DNA of 64,000 nucleotides, taken from assembly GCF_004145845.1 (NCBI RefSeq), contig NZ_SELP01000002.1, forward strand, positions 310,001 to 374,000, written 5' to 3'. The translations under genes and the position numbers were made by a program. This stretch comes from Loktanella sp. IMCC34160. GTDB lineage: Bacteria; Pseudomonadota; Alphaproteobacteria; Rhodobacterales; Rhodobacteraceae. Shown piece after piece: positions 53,842 through 63,078 of this stretch (positions are counted from its first letter, which is position 1; every line of letters begins with the position of its first letter). The notes under the pieces are model-generated. The model was not told the origin of the DNA. It saw nothing but the letters and a program-made list of their open reading frames with translations, and searched no databases.

Positions 53842-55173
53842 TCATCTCCGTGTCAATTGTTCCGCAGCAACAAGCACATCCTGCGCCCGCTGCCAACCCA
53901 CACTTCCGCGAGGAAGCTGATCCGCCGCACGGCCCGCGTGGAGTGCCGCATCGGACATCCGGCCCATGAGCGCATAGCGTTCGGCGATGGCCAGCGAGGC
54001 AAGTCCCGGTTGCCCGGCGCGGGCATGGGCCTGTGCCAGATCCCGCAGCACCCGGGCGTCCTGCCCATCGCGGTCGCGCGCCCGCTGCAAGGCCTGCAGC
54101 GCCCGCGCGTCGCCATCGGCGGTGTCCAGCGTCAACAGTGCCCGCCCGTAGCCGCCAAGGATCAGCGCATTGTTCTGGGCAAGGTTCACCCCCCGCCCGT
54201 AGGCATTGACCGCCGCCGCGAACTGCCGGTTTTCCAGCAGGATCTGCCCCTGCAATTCCGCGATGAAGGGATCATTGGGGTAGGCGGCGGCAAGCTGGTT
54301 GATCGCCCGGATCGCCCCGTCGCGGTCGGGCTTGCGATGCAGCGCGATGGCGGCCCGCATCTGGCTGATGAGGTCGGTGTTTCCGCGCACCCGGCGCAGG
54401 GTCCAGTTGGAGTTCTGGGTAAAGGCCGACAGTTTCCCCTGCGCCCGCGCGAACCAGTAATCGGCGGTGGTGCTGTCGGCGGCCCGCCCGGTATTGGCGG
54501 CCACCAGTCCGCGCAACTGCCGCATCCGGTCGCTGGTCAGCGGATGGGTCCGGACATAGGGGTCTTGCCGCCCGACCGACAGCGCCTCTTGCCCCCGGAA
54601 GATGTCCAGCACCTCGACCGCGGCCTGACCATCGACCCCGGCGGCCAGCATGAACCGCAGGCCGGATTGGTCGGCGGCGGATTCCTCGGCGCGGGTGTGG
54701 GAAAACAGGACCCGCTGGGCCGATCCCGCCGTGCCCGCCGCGATCCCCGCCGCCGCGTCCGCATTGCCCGAGGCCGCCGCGGCGATGGCCAGCGCCACGC
54801 CCAGCCCCGCCGCCGTCTGCGCGTTGCGGATATTGGCCCCGCGCCGGGCAATATGCCCGTTGGCGATATGCGCGGCCTCGTGTGCGATGACCGATTGCAG
54901 CTGCGCCGCGCTTTCCAGTTTCAGGATCAACCCAGAATGGAGAAAGATCGCCCGTCCGTCGATGACGAAGGCGTTCAGCGACCGGTCATCGACGACAAGG
55001 ATGCGCGTGTTGGAGGGCGACAGACCGGCGGCCAGAAGGATCGGCCGGGCCAGTTCCGACAACGCGTGTTCGATATCCGGATCGCGCAGAAGCGAGGCCG
55101 CGCGGACAGGCTGCGCCACCGTCACCGCCCAGAAAAACGCGGCAAGGATCAGCTTGAAGGGGGAAAGGTGCAT
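53842..55173 (-). CDS. Periplasmic M48-family metalloprotease (BepA-like)
   Basis: 443 residues with a signal peptide (about 1-25), the zinc motif His98-Glu99-x-x-His102 (IAHEAAHI), the third ligand in EESAADQSG and a C-terminal TPR-rich half (about 270-440). In E. coli BepA this layout assembles or degrades outer-membrane LptD and BamA. Cotranscription with a DsbA-like gene fits LPS-transport disulfide quality control, by inference. It is divergent from the aminotransferase gene. Confidence 0.9.
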   Translation of the reverse strand: MHLSPFKLILAAFFWAVTVAQPVRAASLLRDPDIEHALSELARPILLAAGLSPSNTRILVVDDRSLNAFVIDGRAIFLHSGLILKLESAAQLQSVIAHEAAHIANGHIARRGANIRNAQTAAGLGVALAIAAAASGNADAAAGIAAGTAGSAQRVLFSHTRAEESAADQSGLRFMLAAGVDGQAAVEVLDIFRGQEALSVGRQDPYVRTHPLTSDRMRQLRGLVAANTGRAADSTTADYWFARAQGKLSAFTQNSNWTLRRVRGNTDLISQMRAAIALHRKPDRDGAIRAINQLAAAYPNDPFIAELQGQILLENRQFAAAVNAYGRGVNLAQNNALILGGYGRALLTLDTADGDARALQALQRARDRDGQDARVLRDLAQAHARAGQPGLASLAIAERYALMGRMSDAALHAGRAADQLPRGSVGWQRAQDVLVAAEQLTRR

Positions 55174-55239
55174 TGACGGGCCAAGCCTCCTACGGGCAAG
55201 ACAGGGGTAAGATACAAGAAACCAGAATGAGGCGGTCAG

Positions 55240-56382
55240 GTGCGGAACTCAAGGCGCGGCGAGGTCGATCCCTTCATCGTCATGGATGTGATGGAACAGG
55301 CGCGGCAGGCCGAGGCCGCCGGACGTCATATTATCCATATGGAAGTGGGCCAGCCGGGCACCGGCGCCCCGAGTGAAGCGCTACAGCGGCTTTCCGCCGA
55401 CATGGCCCATGGGCCGCTGGGATATACCGTGGCCCTAGGTCTGCCAGAGCTGCGCGCCCGCATCGCCGGGCATTACAAGGACTGGTATGGCGTCGACCTG
55501 AACCCGGAACGGGTGGTCATCACCGCCGGGGCCTCGGGCGCGTTCATCCTTGCCTTCACCGCGCTGTTCGATACGGGCGCGCGGGTGGGTCTGGGCGAAC
55601 CCTGCTACCCGTCCTACCGGCAGATCCTGAAATCCATGGATATGCAGCCCGTCGGCATCCCGACCCATATGGACACGCGGTTTCAGCCGGTCCCGGCGGA
55701 TGTGGCCACCCATGATCTTGACGGGCTGATCGTCGCCTCGCCCGCCAATCCCACGGGCACCATGCTGGGCCGGGATGACCTTGCCGCGCTGGCGTCGGCC
55801 TGTTCGGCGCATGGAACCGCGTTCATCTCGGACGAGATCTACCACGGGGTCGGAGAGGTCAGCCCGGTGACCGCGCTTGAGGTCACCGACGATGTTTATG
55901 TCATCAATTCCTTTTCCAAGTATTTTTCGATGACGGGCTGGCGGGTCGGCTGGATGGTGGTCCCCGAGGCGCATGTCCGCACCATCGAACGGTTGGCGCA
56001 AAACCTGTTTATCTGCCCCTCGCACGCGGCGCAGCGGTTGGCGCTTCACGCGATGGACTGCACGGCAGAGCTGGAGGCCAATGCCGCCGTTTACCGCGAA
56101 AACCGCCGGTTGATGCTCGAGGGGTTGCCGAAGGCCGGGTTCACCCGGATCGCGCCGCCCGATGGGGCGTTTTATGTCTATGCGGATGTGTCTGACTATA
56201 CCGACGACGCGCTGGGGTTTGCCAAGGAGATCCTTGATCAGGCCGGGGTCGCGGTCACGCCGGGGCTGGATTTCGATCCGCACCGGGGCCACCGCTGGCT
56301 GCGGTTTTCCTATGCGCGGGCCACGGCGGACATCGTCGAAGGTCTGGACCGGTTGCAGGCCTTCATGAAAGGCCGGACATGA
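55240..56382 (+). CDS. PLP-dependent class I/II aminotransferase, GTG start
   Basis: 380 residues of aminotransferase fold type I. The Schiff-base lysine is Lys227 in NSFSKYFSMTGWR. Asn170 in SPANPTG, Asp198 in ISDEIYHG and the C-terminal arginine in LRFSYAR are typical. The family begins MRNS-RGEVDPFIVMDVM, which places the start at GTG 55240; the ATG at 55227 is out of frame. Specificity is not readable (aspartate/aromatic-like group). It overlaps the amidase start (ATGA). Confidence 0.9.
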   Translation: MRNSRRGEVDPFIVMDVMEQARQAEAAGRHIIHMEVGQPGTGAPSEALQRLSADMAHGPLGYTVALGLPELRARIAGHYKDWYGVDLNPERVVITAGASGAFILAFTALFDTGARVGLGEPCYPSYRQILKSMDMQPVGIPTHMDTRFQPVPADVATHDLDGLIVASPANPTGTMLGRDDLAALASACSAHGTAFISDEIYHGVGEVSPVTALEVTDDVYVINSFSKYFSMTGWRVGWMVVPEAHVRTIERLAQNLFICPSHAAQRLALHAMDCTAELEANAAVYRENRRLMLEGLPKAGFTRIAPPDGAFYVYADVSDYTDDALGFAKEILDQAGVAVTPGLDFDPHRGHRWLRFSYARATADIVEGLDRLQAFMKGRT

Positions 56383-57602
56383 TCCGCGCACTGGCCCTGA
56401 TCCTTGCGCTGGTGCTGCCCGGTCTGGGGCAGGCGCAGGACCTGACGGCGCTCGCGCGGCTGGACGTGGGCCAAAGCGCGGTGCGCGATACCCGGGCCGG
56501 GCCAGAGGTGGACCTGTTCCTGTCACAGCCGGTTCCGTGGCGGGCGTTTACCCTGACTGATCCCGCCCGGCTGGTCCTTGACTTCCGTGAGGTGGATTGG
56601 CGCGGCGCGACGGCCGAAACCCTGCTTCAGGGCAGGGTCGGGGCCAGCGACCTGCGGTTCGGCACCCTGCGCCCCGGTTGGTCCCGGCTGGTGCTGGACC
56701 TGACCGGCCCCTTTGCCATCGACACTGCCGGGATGCGCGTGTCCGAGGTGGACGGAACGGCCCATCTGACCGTGGCCCTGCACCGCGTCACCGAGGCAGA
56801 GTTCGTGGCGGCCAGCGGTGCCCCGCCCGAAGGGCCGGAATGGGCGGCGCTGACCCTTGCGGACCCGACCTTGCCGGCCCCGGACCCCGCCGAACCCGGT
56901 GTCCTGACCGTGGTGGTGGACCCCGGCCACGGCGGCATCGACCCCGGCGCCGAACGCGACGGGCTGCAAGAGGCGGACCTGATGCTGCGCCTTGGTCTGG
57001 ATCTGGCCGAGGCGATCAACCGGTCCGGCACCATGCGCGCGATCCTGACCCGGACGGACGACAGCTTTGTCCCGCTGGAGGCGCGGATGACCGTGGCCCG
57101 GCAGGTCGGGGCGGATGTGCTGATCTCGCTGCACGCGGATGCGCTGGAAACCGACGCGGCGCAGGGGGCGTCGGTCTATACGCTGACCGAAGAGGCGCTG
57201 GACCGCGCCTCGGCCCGGATGGCGGAACGGCATGATCGGGGCGATCTTCTGGCCGGGTTGGACCTGTCGGGGCAGGATGACACGGTTGCGACAGTGCTGA
57301 TGGACCTTGCCCGGCTGGAAACCGCGCCGCGCACGGACAGGCTGGCCACGGCGCTGGTGTCCGGACTGCGCCAATCCGGCGCGACGCTGAACAGCCGTCC
57401 CCGGCGCGAGGCGATGCTGGCGGTGCTGACGGCGGCGGATTTCCCATCGGTCCTGATCGAGGCGGGGTTTCTGTCCAACACGGACGACCGCGCCGCGCTG
57501 ACCCTGCCAGAAGGCCGGGCCAAGATCGTGTCGGGGATCGTTGCGGCCCTGCAAAGCTGGGCCGCAGAGGAACAGGCGCGCGCGGCCCTTATTCGTCAGT
57601 GA
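56379..57602 (+). CDS. N-acetylmuramoyl-L-alanine amidase (AmiC-like)
   Basis: 407 residues: signal peptide (1-19), an AMIN peptidoglycan-targeting domain (about 25-140) and an Amidase_3 zinc domain (about 180-400) with DPGHGGIDPGA, QEADLML, SLHADA and the catalytic LIEAGFLSN. It cleaves septal peptidoglycan during daughter-cell separation. It is translationally coupled to the aminotransferase and overlaps the convergent methyltransferase gene by 14 bases. PBP1A follows on the same strand. Confidence 0.93.
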   Translation: MIRALALILALVLPGLGQAQDLTALARLDVGQSAVRDTRAGPEVDLFLSQPVPWRAFTLTDPARLVLDFREVDWRGATAETLLQGRVGASDLRFGTLRPGWSRLVLDLTGPFAIDTAGMRVSEVDGTAHLTVALHRVTEAEFVAASGAPPEGPEWAALTLADPTLPAPDPAEPGVLTVVVDPGHGGIDPGAERDGLQEADLMLRLGLDLAEAINRSGTMRAILTRTDDSFVPLEARMTVARQVGADVLISLHADALETDAAQGASVYTLTEEALDRASARMAERHDRGDLLAGLDLSGQDDTVATVLMDLARLETAPRTDRLATALVSGLRQSGATLNSRPRREAMLAVLTAADFPSVLIEAGFLSNTDDRAALTLPEGRAKIVSGIVAALQSWAAEEQARAALIRQ

Positions 57603-58203
57603 ACCGCGCCAGCCAGACCGTGCGGCCGCCGCATTCGGGGTCTTGCGGTTTGAAATCCACCACTTCGAACCCTGCCTTCGTCAGAAGCGCCCGGTAATCA
57701 TCGGGTGACAGAGAGGCGTGATAAACCGGTTCGCCTGCAATACTGCCAATTTCTTCGCCCTCCTCGGGGCCAGAGGTGAACATCAGCGCAGCGCGGGGGG
57801 CGGCGTGGCTTGCAAATGTGGAAAACATCGCCCGCTGGTCCCGCGCGGACAGGTGGAAAAAGCTGTCCCAGGCAAGGATCGCATCGAAGGGTTCGCCAAG
57901 GGCAAGCCCGCGCATATCGGCGTGAATCGCCCGCGCCCGCGGCAGGGCCTGCCGAAACAGCGCAATCATGGCCGCAGCCCCATCAACCCCGGTGACGGTC
58001 AGCCCGCGTTCCGACAGGTATTGCGCGATCGGGCGGCCCGATCCGCAGCCCAGGTCCAGCACCCGCCGCCGCGAGGAATGCAGCGGCGTATGGGCAATCA
58101 TCCGATCCAGCCAGCGCTTTTCCACAAGACTGCGATCCCGGCTTTTCGCCCAATCGGGGCCGTGAGATTCGTAGGTGGGCAGGATCAGGTCGGGGGTGCT
58201 CAT
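57589..58203 (-). CDS. Class I SAM-dependent methyltransferase
   Basis: 204 residues. Motif I is VLDLGCGSGRP (48-58), motif II VTGVDGAAAMI, and the acidic post-motif ILAWDSFFHL. The substrate is unknown; nothing in the C-terminal half is diagnostic. The frame is open to 59649 but that part is antisense to PBP1A. It lies between two cell-wall genes on the opposite strand. Confidence 0.87.
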   Translation of the reverse strand: MSTPDLILPTYESHGPDWAKSRDRSLVEKRWLDRMIAHTPLHSSRRRVLDLGCGSGRPIAQYLSERGLTVTGVDGAAAMIALFRQALPRARAIHADMRGLALGEPFDAILAWDSFFHLSARDQRAMFSTFASHAAPRAALMFTSGPEEGEEIGSIAGEPVYHASLSPDDYRALLTKAGFEVVDFKPQDPECGGRTVWLARFTDE

Positions 58204-58356
58204 GCGGGCATCTGCACCGGCGCCGGGGATGGGTGCAATGGGGTGTGACGGGGCCGTGCGAAAACTGGCGCAAACCAGCCGATCCGGGCCCATCGCCTTT
58301 TGACCTTGCCCGCCGGTCCCCATATAAGCGGACCAGATCAGAGCAAGGCGATATCG

Positions 58357-60867
58357 GTGCTGCGTTTCATCCTGTCCTTCTTCGGGGCCATTTTCTCGAT
58401 GGCAACCCTTGGCCTTGGCATGGCCGCCCTGACGCTGGGCGCCATTTTCTATATGTATGGCCGTGACTTGCCCAGCCATGAGGTGCTGTCGCAATACACC
58501 CCCAAGACCATCAGCCGTATCTATTCCGGCGAGGGCCAGATCATCGACGAATTCGCCGTCGAACGCCGCCTGTTCACCCCGGCCGAAGAGATTCCCGATA
58601 TCGTGAAATTCGCCTTCGTCTCGGCGGAAGATCAGAATTTCTACAGCCACCCGGGCTATGACATCCGTGGCATCGCGGCCGCCTTTGTCGAGGCGGTGCA
58701 AAGCCGGGGCGAAGACCTGCGTGGGGCGTCGACCATCACCCAGCAGGTGATGAAGAACTTCCTTCTGTCGGCGGACCGGACGGTGGAACGCAAGATCAAG
58801 GAATTGATCCTTGCAGTGCGGATCGAACGGGCGATGGACAAGGACCAGATCCTTGAACTTTACCTCAACGAAATCTTCCTTGGTCAGAATTCCTATGGGG
58901 TCGCCGCCGCCGCGCAAACCTATTTCAACAAACCGCTGGCAGAGCTGATCCCGGCAGAGGCGGCCTATCTTGCCGCCCTCGCGCAGCGGCCCGGCAACCT
59001 GCACCCCGTGCGCCAGTATGACGACGCGGTGTCGCGCCGGAACTACGTGCTGCGGCGTCTGGCCGAAGATGGCTATATCACGCCCGAGGTTGCCGCCGAA
59101 CAGCAGGCCTTGCCGTTGTTGACCGTGCAGTCGGGCGATATTGAAAGTTTCCGGTCGGCCCTGCCGCCACGCGACTATTTCACCGACGAAATTCGCCGCC
59201 AGCTGAGCCGCAACTTCGGTGAGGAAGAGTTCTTTACCGGCGGTCTGTCGATCCGCGCCACCATTGACCCCGATCTTCAGGTGACCGCCGCCCACGCACT
59301 GCAACGGGCGCTGGAACGGTTCGACCGGGGGCAGGGGCGTTGGACCGGCACCGGCAAATCGATCGAGGCCGAGGCCCTTGCGACCGAAGAGGGCTGGCGC
59401 GCCGCGCTCGCTTCCACGCAGGTGCCCCGCGACGTGACGCTGGATGGACAGTGGCATCCGGCGGTGGTGCTGGAAGTGCAGGACCAGCAGCTTGTCATCG
59501 GGATCGAGGACATCGCTCTGGACGATCCGCGCGGAAACACCGTTCCCCGGTCTGACACCGGCTGGTTCTCGGGCAATCTGTTCGACAATTTCAGCGTCGG
59601 CGACGTGATCCACGTGAGCGAGGCGACATCGGGCGGGTCGTTCGATCACTGGACCCTACGGCAGGTGCCCGAGGTGCAGGGCGGCTTCATGGCGATGGAT
59701 GTGAACAGCGGCCGGGTTCTGGCGATGCAGGGGGGCTTTTCCTACCAGCATTCGGTGTTCAACCGCGCCACGCAGGCCCAGCGGCAGCCCGGGTCCAGTT
59801 TCAAGCCCTTCGTCTATGCCGCCGCGCTGGACAGCGGCTATTCCCCCGCGACGATCGTGGTTGACGCCCCCATCGAGATTCAGACCGGTGCGGGCATCTG
59901 GCGCCCGACTAACGCATCGAACCAGTTCTACGGGCCGACCCCGCTGCGAACCGGTATCGAACAGTCGCGAAACCTGATGACCGTGCGTCTGGCGCAAGAG
60001 GTGGGGATGGATGTCGTCGCCGAATATGCCGAAAGGTTCGGCGTCTACGACAACATGAACGCCTTCCTGTCGGCTTCGCTCGGGTCCGAGGAAACCACCC
60101 TGTTCAAGATGGTCGCCGCCTATGCGATGTTTGCCAACGGCGGCGAGCGGGTCGAGCCGACACTGGTTGACCGCGTTCAGGACCGTCTGGGCAACACGGT
60201 CTATCGGCATGACCAGCGCGACTGCCCGGACTGTTCTCTGTTGAACCTGCCCGAAGGTCAGGCCCCGGCGGTCGTGTCGAACCGCGACAGGATCATGAAC
60301 GCGGTGACCGCCTATCAGCTGACCTCGATGATGCAGGGGGTGGTGCAGCGCGGCACGGCCAGCGGGTCGGTCAACCTGCCGGTTCCGACCGCGGGCAAGA
60401 CCGGGACAACCAACGATTCCAAGGACGTCTGGTTTGTCGGCTTCACGTCGAACATCGTGGCGGGCTGCTACATCGGCTATGACACGCCCCGGCGGATGCC
60501 CGGTGCCTCGGGCGGCGGCATGTGCGGCCCGGTGTTCCAGGAATTCATGACCGAGGCGGTGGCCCGGTTCGGCGGTGGCCCCTTCAACGTTCCCGAGGAT
60601 TGCCAGTTCATCAAGATCGACCGTTACACCGGTGCGCGTCTGCCCAACGATGCAGGCGGGCCGAATGTCGTCAGCGAATGTTTCCGCGCGGGCGAGGAAC
60701 CGGTGTTCGGCATCATGTTCGACGGGGGCTTTGCCATGGCCGCCGATCTGCCGCTGTTTGACGAGGTGCCGCAGGCTGGTCGTCAGGTCACCACCTCGGA
60801 CGGCGGCACCGCGACCGTGGGGCCGAAGGCCAGCTTTGGCACGCTGTCGTCCGGCGGGCTTTACTGA
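58357..60867 (+). CDS. Penicillin-binding protein 1A (bifunctional)
   Basis: 836 residues. An N-terminal membrane anchor (about 5-32) is followed by a GT51 glycosyltransferase with EDQNFYSHPGYD, TITQQVMKNF and the KIKELILA motif, an OB-like domain, and a transpeptidase with the active serine in PGSSFKPF, the SRN triad (EQSRNLMT) and KTGTT. It polymerises and cross-links peptidoglycan at the inner membrane. GTG at 58357 with AAGG upstream begins right before the anchor; the longer TTG-initiated frame is unlikely. Confidence 0.95.
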   Translation: MLRFILSFFGAIFSMATLGLGMAALTLGAIFYMYGRDLPSHEVLSQYTPKTISRIYSGEGQIIDEFAVERRLFTPAEEIPDIVKFAFVSAEDQNFYSHPGYDIRGIAAAFVEAVQSRGEDLRGASTITQQVMKNFLLSADRTVERKIKELILAVRIERAMDKDQILELYLNEIFLGQNSYGVAAAAQTYFNKPLAELIPAEAAYLAALAQRPGNLHPVRQYDDAVSRRNYVLRRLAEDGYITPEVAAEQQALPLLTVQSGDIESFRSALPPRDYFTDEIRRQLSRNFGEEEFFTGGLSIRATIDPDLQVTAAHALQRALERFDRGQGRWTGTGKSIEAEALATEEGWRAALASTQVPRDVTLDGQWHPAVVLEVQDQQLVIGIEDIALDDPRGNTVPRSDTGWFSGNLFDNFSVGDVIHVSEATSGGSFDHWTLRQVPEVQGGFMAMDVNSGRVLAMQGGFSYQHSVFNRATQAQRQPGSSFKPFVYAAALDSGYSPATIVVDAPIEIQTGAGIWRPTNASNQFYGPTPLRTGIEQSRNLMTVRLAQEVGMDVVAEYAERFGVYDNMNAFLSASLGSEETTLFKMVAAYAMFANGGERVEPTLVDRVQDRLGNTVYRHDQRDCPDCSLLNLPEGQAPAVVSNRDRIMNAVTAYQLTSMMQGVVQRGTASGSVNLPVPTAGKTGTTNDSKDVWFVGFTSNIVAGCYIGYDTPRRMPGASGGGMCGPVFQEFMTEAVARFGGGPFNVPEDCQFIKIDRYTGARLPNDAGGPNVVSECFRAGEEPVFGIMFDGGFAMAADLPLFDEVPQAGRQVTTSDGGTATVGPKASFGTLSSGGLY

Positions 60868-60933
60868 CGCCGCCGCTTGCCCGTCCGGTCGGGGCGGGCT
60901 ATCACCCCCTTCGAACCAACACCCGGAAGACCC

Positions 60934-62058
60934 ATGCGCGCTGAAACCCAGAATATCGTCACGGCCATTGAAAAGTCGCTTAACCTGCTGGCCCAGCGGA
61001 TGGATTGGGAAACGGCGGAATACCGGCTGGAAGAATTCAACGCCCGTGTCGAGGACCCGAACCTGTGGAACGATCCGGAGGCGGCGCAAAAGCTGATGCG
61101 CGACCGGCAGATGCTGGTCGATTCCATCACCGGCTACAAATCCATCAAGCAAGAGCTTCAGGACAATATCGACCTGATCGAACTGGGCGAGATGGAAGAC
61201 GACACTGAGGTGGTGACAGAGGCCGAGGCCGCGCTGAAGGCGCTTCAGGCCAAGGCCGCCGAAAAGGAGCTGGAGGCGCTTCTGGACGGCGAGGCTGACG
61301 GCAACGACACCTTCCTTGAAATCAACGCCGGTGCAGGCGGGACCGAGGCCTGCGACTGGGCGCAGATGCTGCAACGGATGTATGTCCGTTGGGCCGAAAA
61401 ACGCGGCTACAAGGTGGAACTTCAGTCGGAAGAAGCGGGCGCCGAGGCCGGGATCAAATCCTGCGCCTACAAGATTTCGGGGCCCAACGCCTATGGCTGG
61501 CTGAAATCCGAAAGCGGCGTGCATCGGCTGGTCCGCATTTCCCCGTTCGGCAAGGGCACGCGCGAAACCTCTTTCGCGTCCGTCTGGGTCTATCCGGTCG
61601 TGGACGACAATATCGAGATTGAAGTGAACCCGTCCGACATCCGCATCGACACCTACCGGTCGTCGGGCGCGGGCGGGCAGCACGTGAATACCACCGATTC
61701 CGCCGTGCGGATCACCCACCTGCCCACCGGGATCGTGGTGACCAGTTCGGAAAAGTCGCAGCACCAGAACCGCGATATCGCGATGAAGGCCCTGAAATCG
61801 CGTCTGTACCAGATGGAACTGGATCGGCGGACGGCGGATATCAACGCCGCGCACGAGGCCAAGGGGTCGGCCGGCTGGGGCAACCAGATCCGGTCTTACG
61901 TGTTGCAACCCTACCAGATGGTCAAAGACCTGCGGACTGCGCATGAAACCAGCGACACGCAGGGCGTGCTGGACGGGGCGCTGGACCCGTTCATGGCCGC
62001 CACGCTGGCCCATGGGGTGTCCGGCAAAAGCCGGGCCGAAGCCACGGCCGAGGACTAA
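60934..62058 (+). CDS. prfB: Peptide chain release factor 2, no programmed frameshift
   Basis: 374 residues, terminating at UGA and UAA. The stop-recognition motif SPF is in VRISPFGKG and the peptidyl-hydrolysis GGQ is in SGAGGQHVN. The reading frame is uninterrupted, so the +1 frameshift autoregulation of E. coli prfB is absent. Start MRAETQNIV at 60934, 66 bases after the PBP1A gene. Confidence 0.97.
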   Translation: MRAETQNIVTAIEKSLNLLAQRMDWETAEYRLEEFNARVEDPNLWNDPEAAQKLMRDRQMLVDSITGYKSIKQELQDNIDLIELGEMEDDTEVVTEAEAALKALQAKAAEKELEALLDGEADGNDTFLEINAGAGGTEACDWAQMLQRMYVRWAEKRGYKVELQSEEAGAEAGIKSCAYKISGPNAYGWLKSESGVHRLVRISPFGKGTRETSFASVWVYPVVDDNIEIEVNPSDIRIDTYRSSGAGGQHVNTTDSAVRITHLPTGIVVTSSEKSQHQNRDIAMKALKSRLYQMELDRRTADINAAHEAKGSAGWGNQIRSYVLQPYQMVKDLRTAHETSDTQGVLDGALDPFMAATLAHGVSGKSRAEATAED

Positions 62059-62132
62059 GCCGCAGTCTTCACGCGCGTCAGGCTTGACAGGTGCCCCCTG
62101 TCGGGTGGTCATATATTCCAACGGAGGAATGC

Positions 62133-62921
62133 ATGACCGACATCCTGACAGAAGCGGGCCCGCCGCCCAGCCCCTTGCCTGCGACCCGCATGGTCAGGCT
62201 GGCAGATATCCGAGATTGCCTGAAGGCCGGGGTACGGGACTTTCGCGCCGCGCCACAGTTCGGGCTGTTCTTTTCGGCCGTCTATGTTCTGGGCGGGTTC
62301 GGGATGCTGTGGCTGTCTGCGGGCCATGTGACATGGGTTCTGGCCACCTCGCTTGGCTTCCCTCTGGCCGCGCCTTTCGCGGCAGTTGGCCTGTACGAAG
62401 TTTCCCGGCGGCTAGAGGCGGGGTTGCCGCTGAACTGGTCCGACATCCTTGGCGTGGTCTGGCAGGAACGCACCCGGCAGATCCCCTGGATGGGGGCGAT
62501 CATCGTGATCTACTTCCTGTTCTGGACTTTCCTCGCCCATATGCTGTTCGCGGTCTTCATGGGCCTGTCCACAATGACCAATATCTCCTCAAGCTATGAG
62601 GTGTTCCTGACGCCGAACGGTTTGACCATGATCGCGGTTGAATTGGGGGTCGGCGCGGTGCTGGCCTTCCTTCTGTTCGCCATGACGCTGACCAGCCTTC
62701 CGCTGCTCCTTGAGAAAGAGGTCGATTTCATCTCGGCCATGCTGCTGTCGATCCGGGTGGTGTCCGAAAACCTGCCGGTCATGCTGGTCTGGGCGGTGAT
62801 CATCGCGGTGCTGTCCATCATCGCGTTGATCCCGTGGTTTCTGGGGCTTATCGTGGTGCTGCCGATATTGGGCCATGCCACATGGCATCTTTACCGGCGC
62901 GCGCTGGAACACCCGGAATAA
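62133..62921 (+). CDS. DUF2189 integral membrane protein
   Basis: 262 residues with about six hydrophobic helices. The N-terminal DIRDCLKAGVRDFRAAPQFGLFF segment and GFPLAAPFAAVGLYEVSRRLEAG are typical of DUF2189, a family common in Rhodobacteraceae, sometimes near cytochrome c oxidase genes. No function is known. The start at 62133 has GGAGG seven bases upstream. It follows prfB by 74 bases. Confidence 0.87.
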   Translation: MTDILTEAGPPPSPLPATRMVRLADIRDCLKAGVRDFRAAPQFGLFFSAVYVLGGFGMLWLSAGHVTWVLATSLGFPLAAPFAAVGLYEVSRRLEAGLPLNWSDILGVVWQERTRQIPWMGAIIVIYFLFWTFLAHMLFAVFMGLSTMTNISSSYEVFLTPNGLTMIAVELGVGAVLAFLLFAMTLTSLPLLLEKEVDFISAMLLSIRVVSENLPVMLVWAVIIAVLSIIALIPWFLGLIVVLPILGHATWHLYRRALEHPE

Positions 62922-62942
62922 AGCGTCATGCGAAAAACCTGA

Positions 62943-62989
62943 ATCACCTAGCGCTGCCTGAAATCCAAGATTTCAACGCGTTAGGTGAT
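62943..62989. repeat. Nested palindromic hairpin element
   Basis: Outer arms ATCACCTAGCGC / GCGTTAGGTGAT (12 pairs with one G-T) enclose an inner perfect hairpin TGAAATC-CAA-GATTTCA. It lies 21 bases after the DUF2189 gene and is AT-richer than typical local terminators. It may terminate that gene (GCTTGTTGCTTT follows) or be a dispersed palindromic element. Confidence 0.6.
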
Positions 62990-63028
62990 GCTTGTTGCTT
63001 TGGGTATTTCGTCAGACGCTTTGGAAAC

Positions 63029-63056
63029 GAAAACGGGCGCCCAAGGGGCGCCCGAA
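63029..63056 (-). terminator. Rho-independent terminator of the bactofilin gene
   Basis: Perfect 9-bp stem CGGGCGCCC / GGGCGCCCG with an AAG loop (63034-63054). Read on the minus strand it is followed by TTTTCGTTT. Confidence 0.88.
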
Positions 63057-63078
63057 ATGCATTGGGATGATCGCGTGA

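Noticed and set aside
59656-62121. 821-codon open frame on the minus strand across PBP1A and prfB, and similar long frames opposite hemA, lon, dctM and cysG
   Set aside because: These are shadows created by high GC at third positions. The opposite strand carries full domain motifs of known proteins, while these frames are rich in His, Arg, Gly and Asp with no domain.
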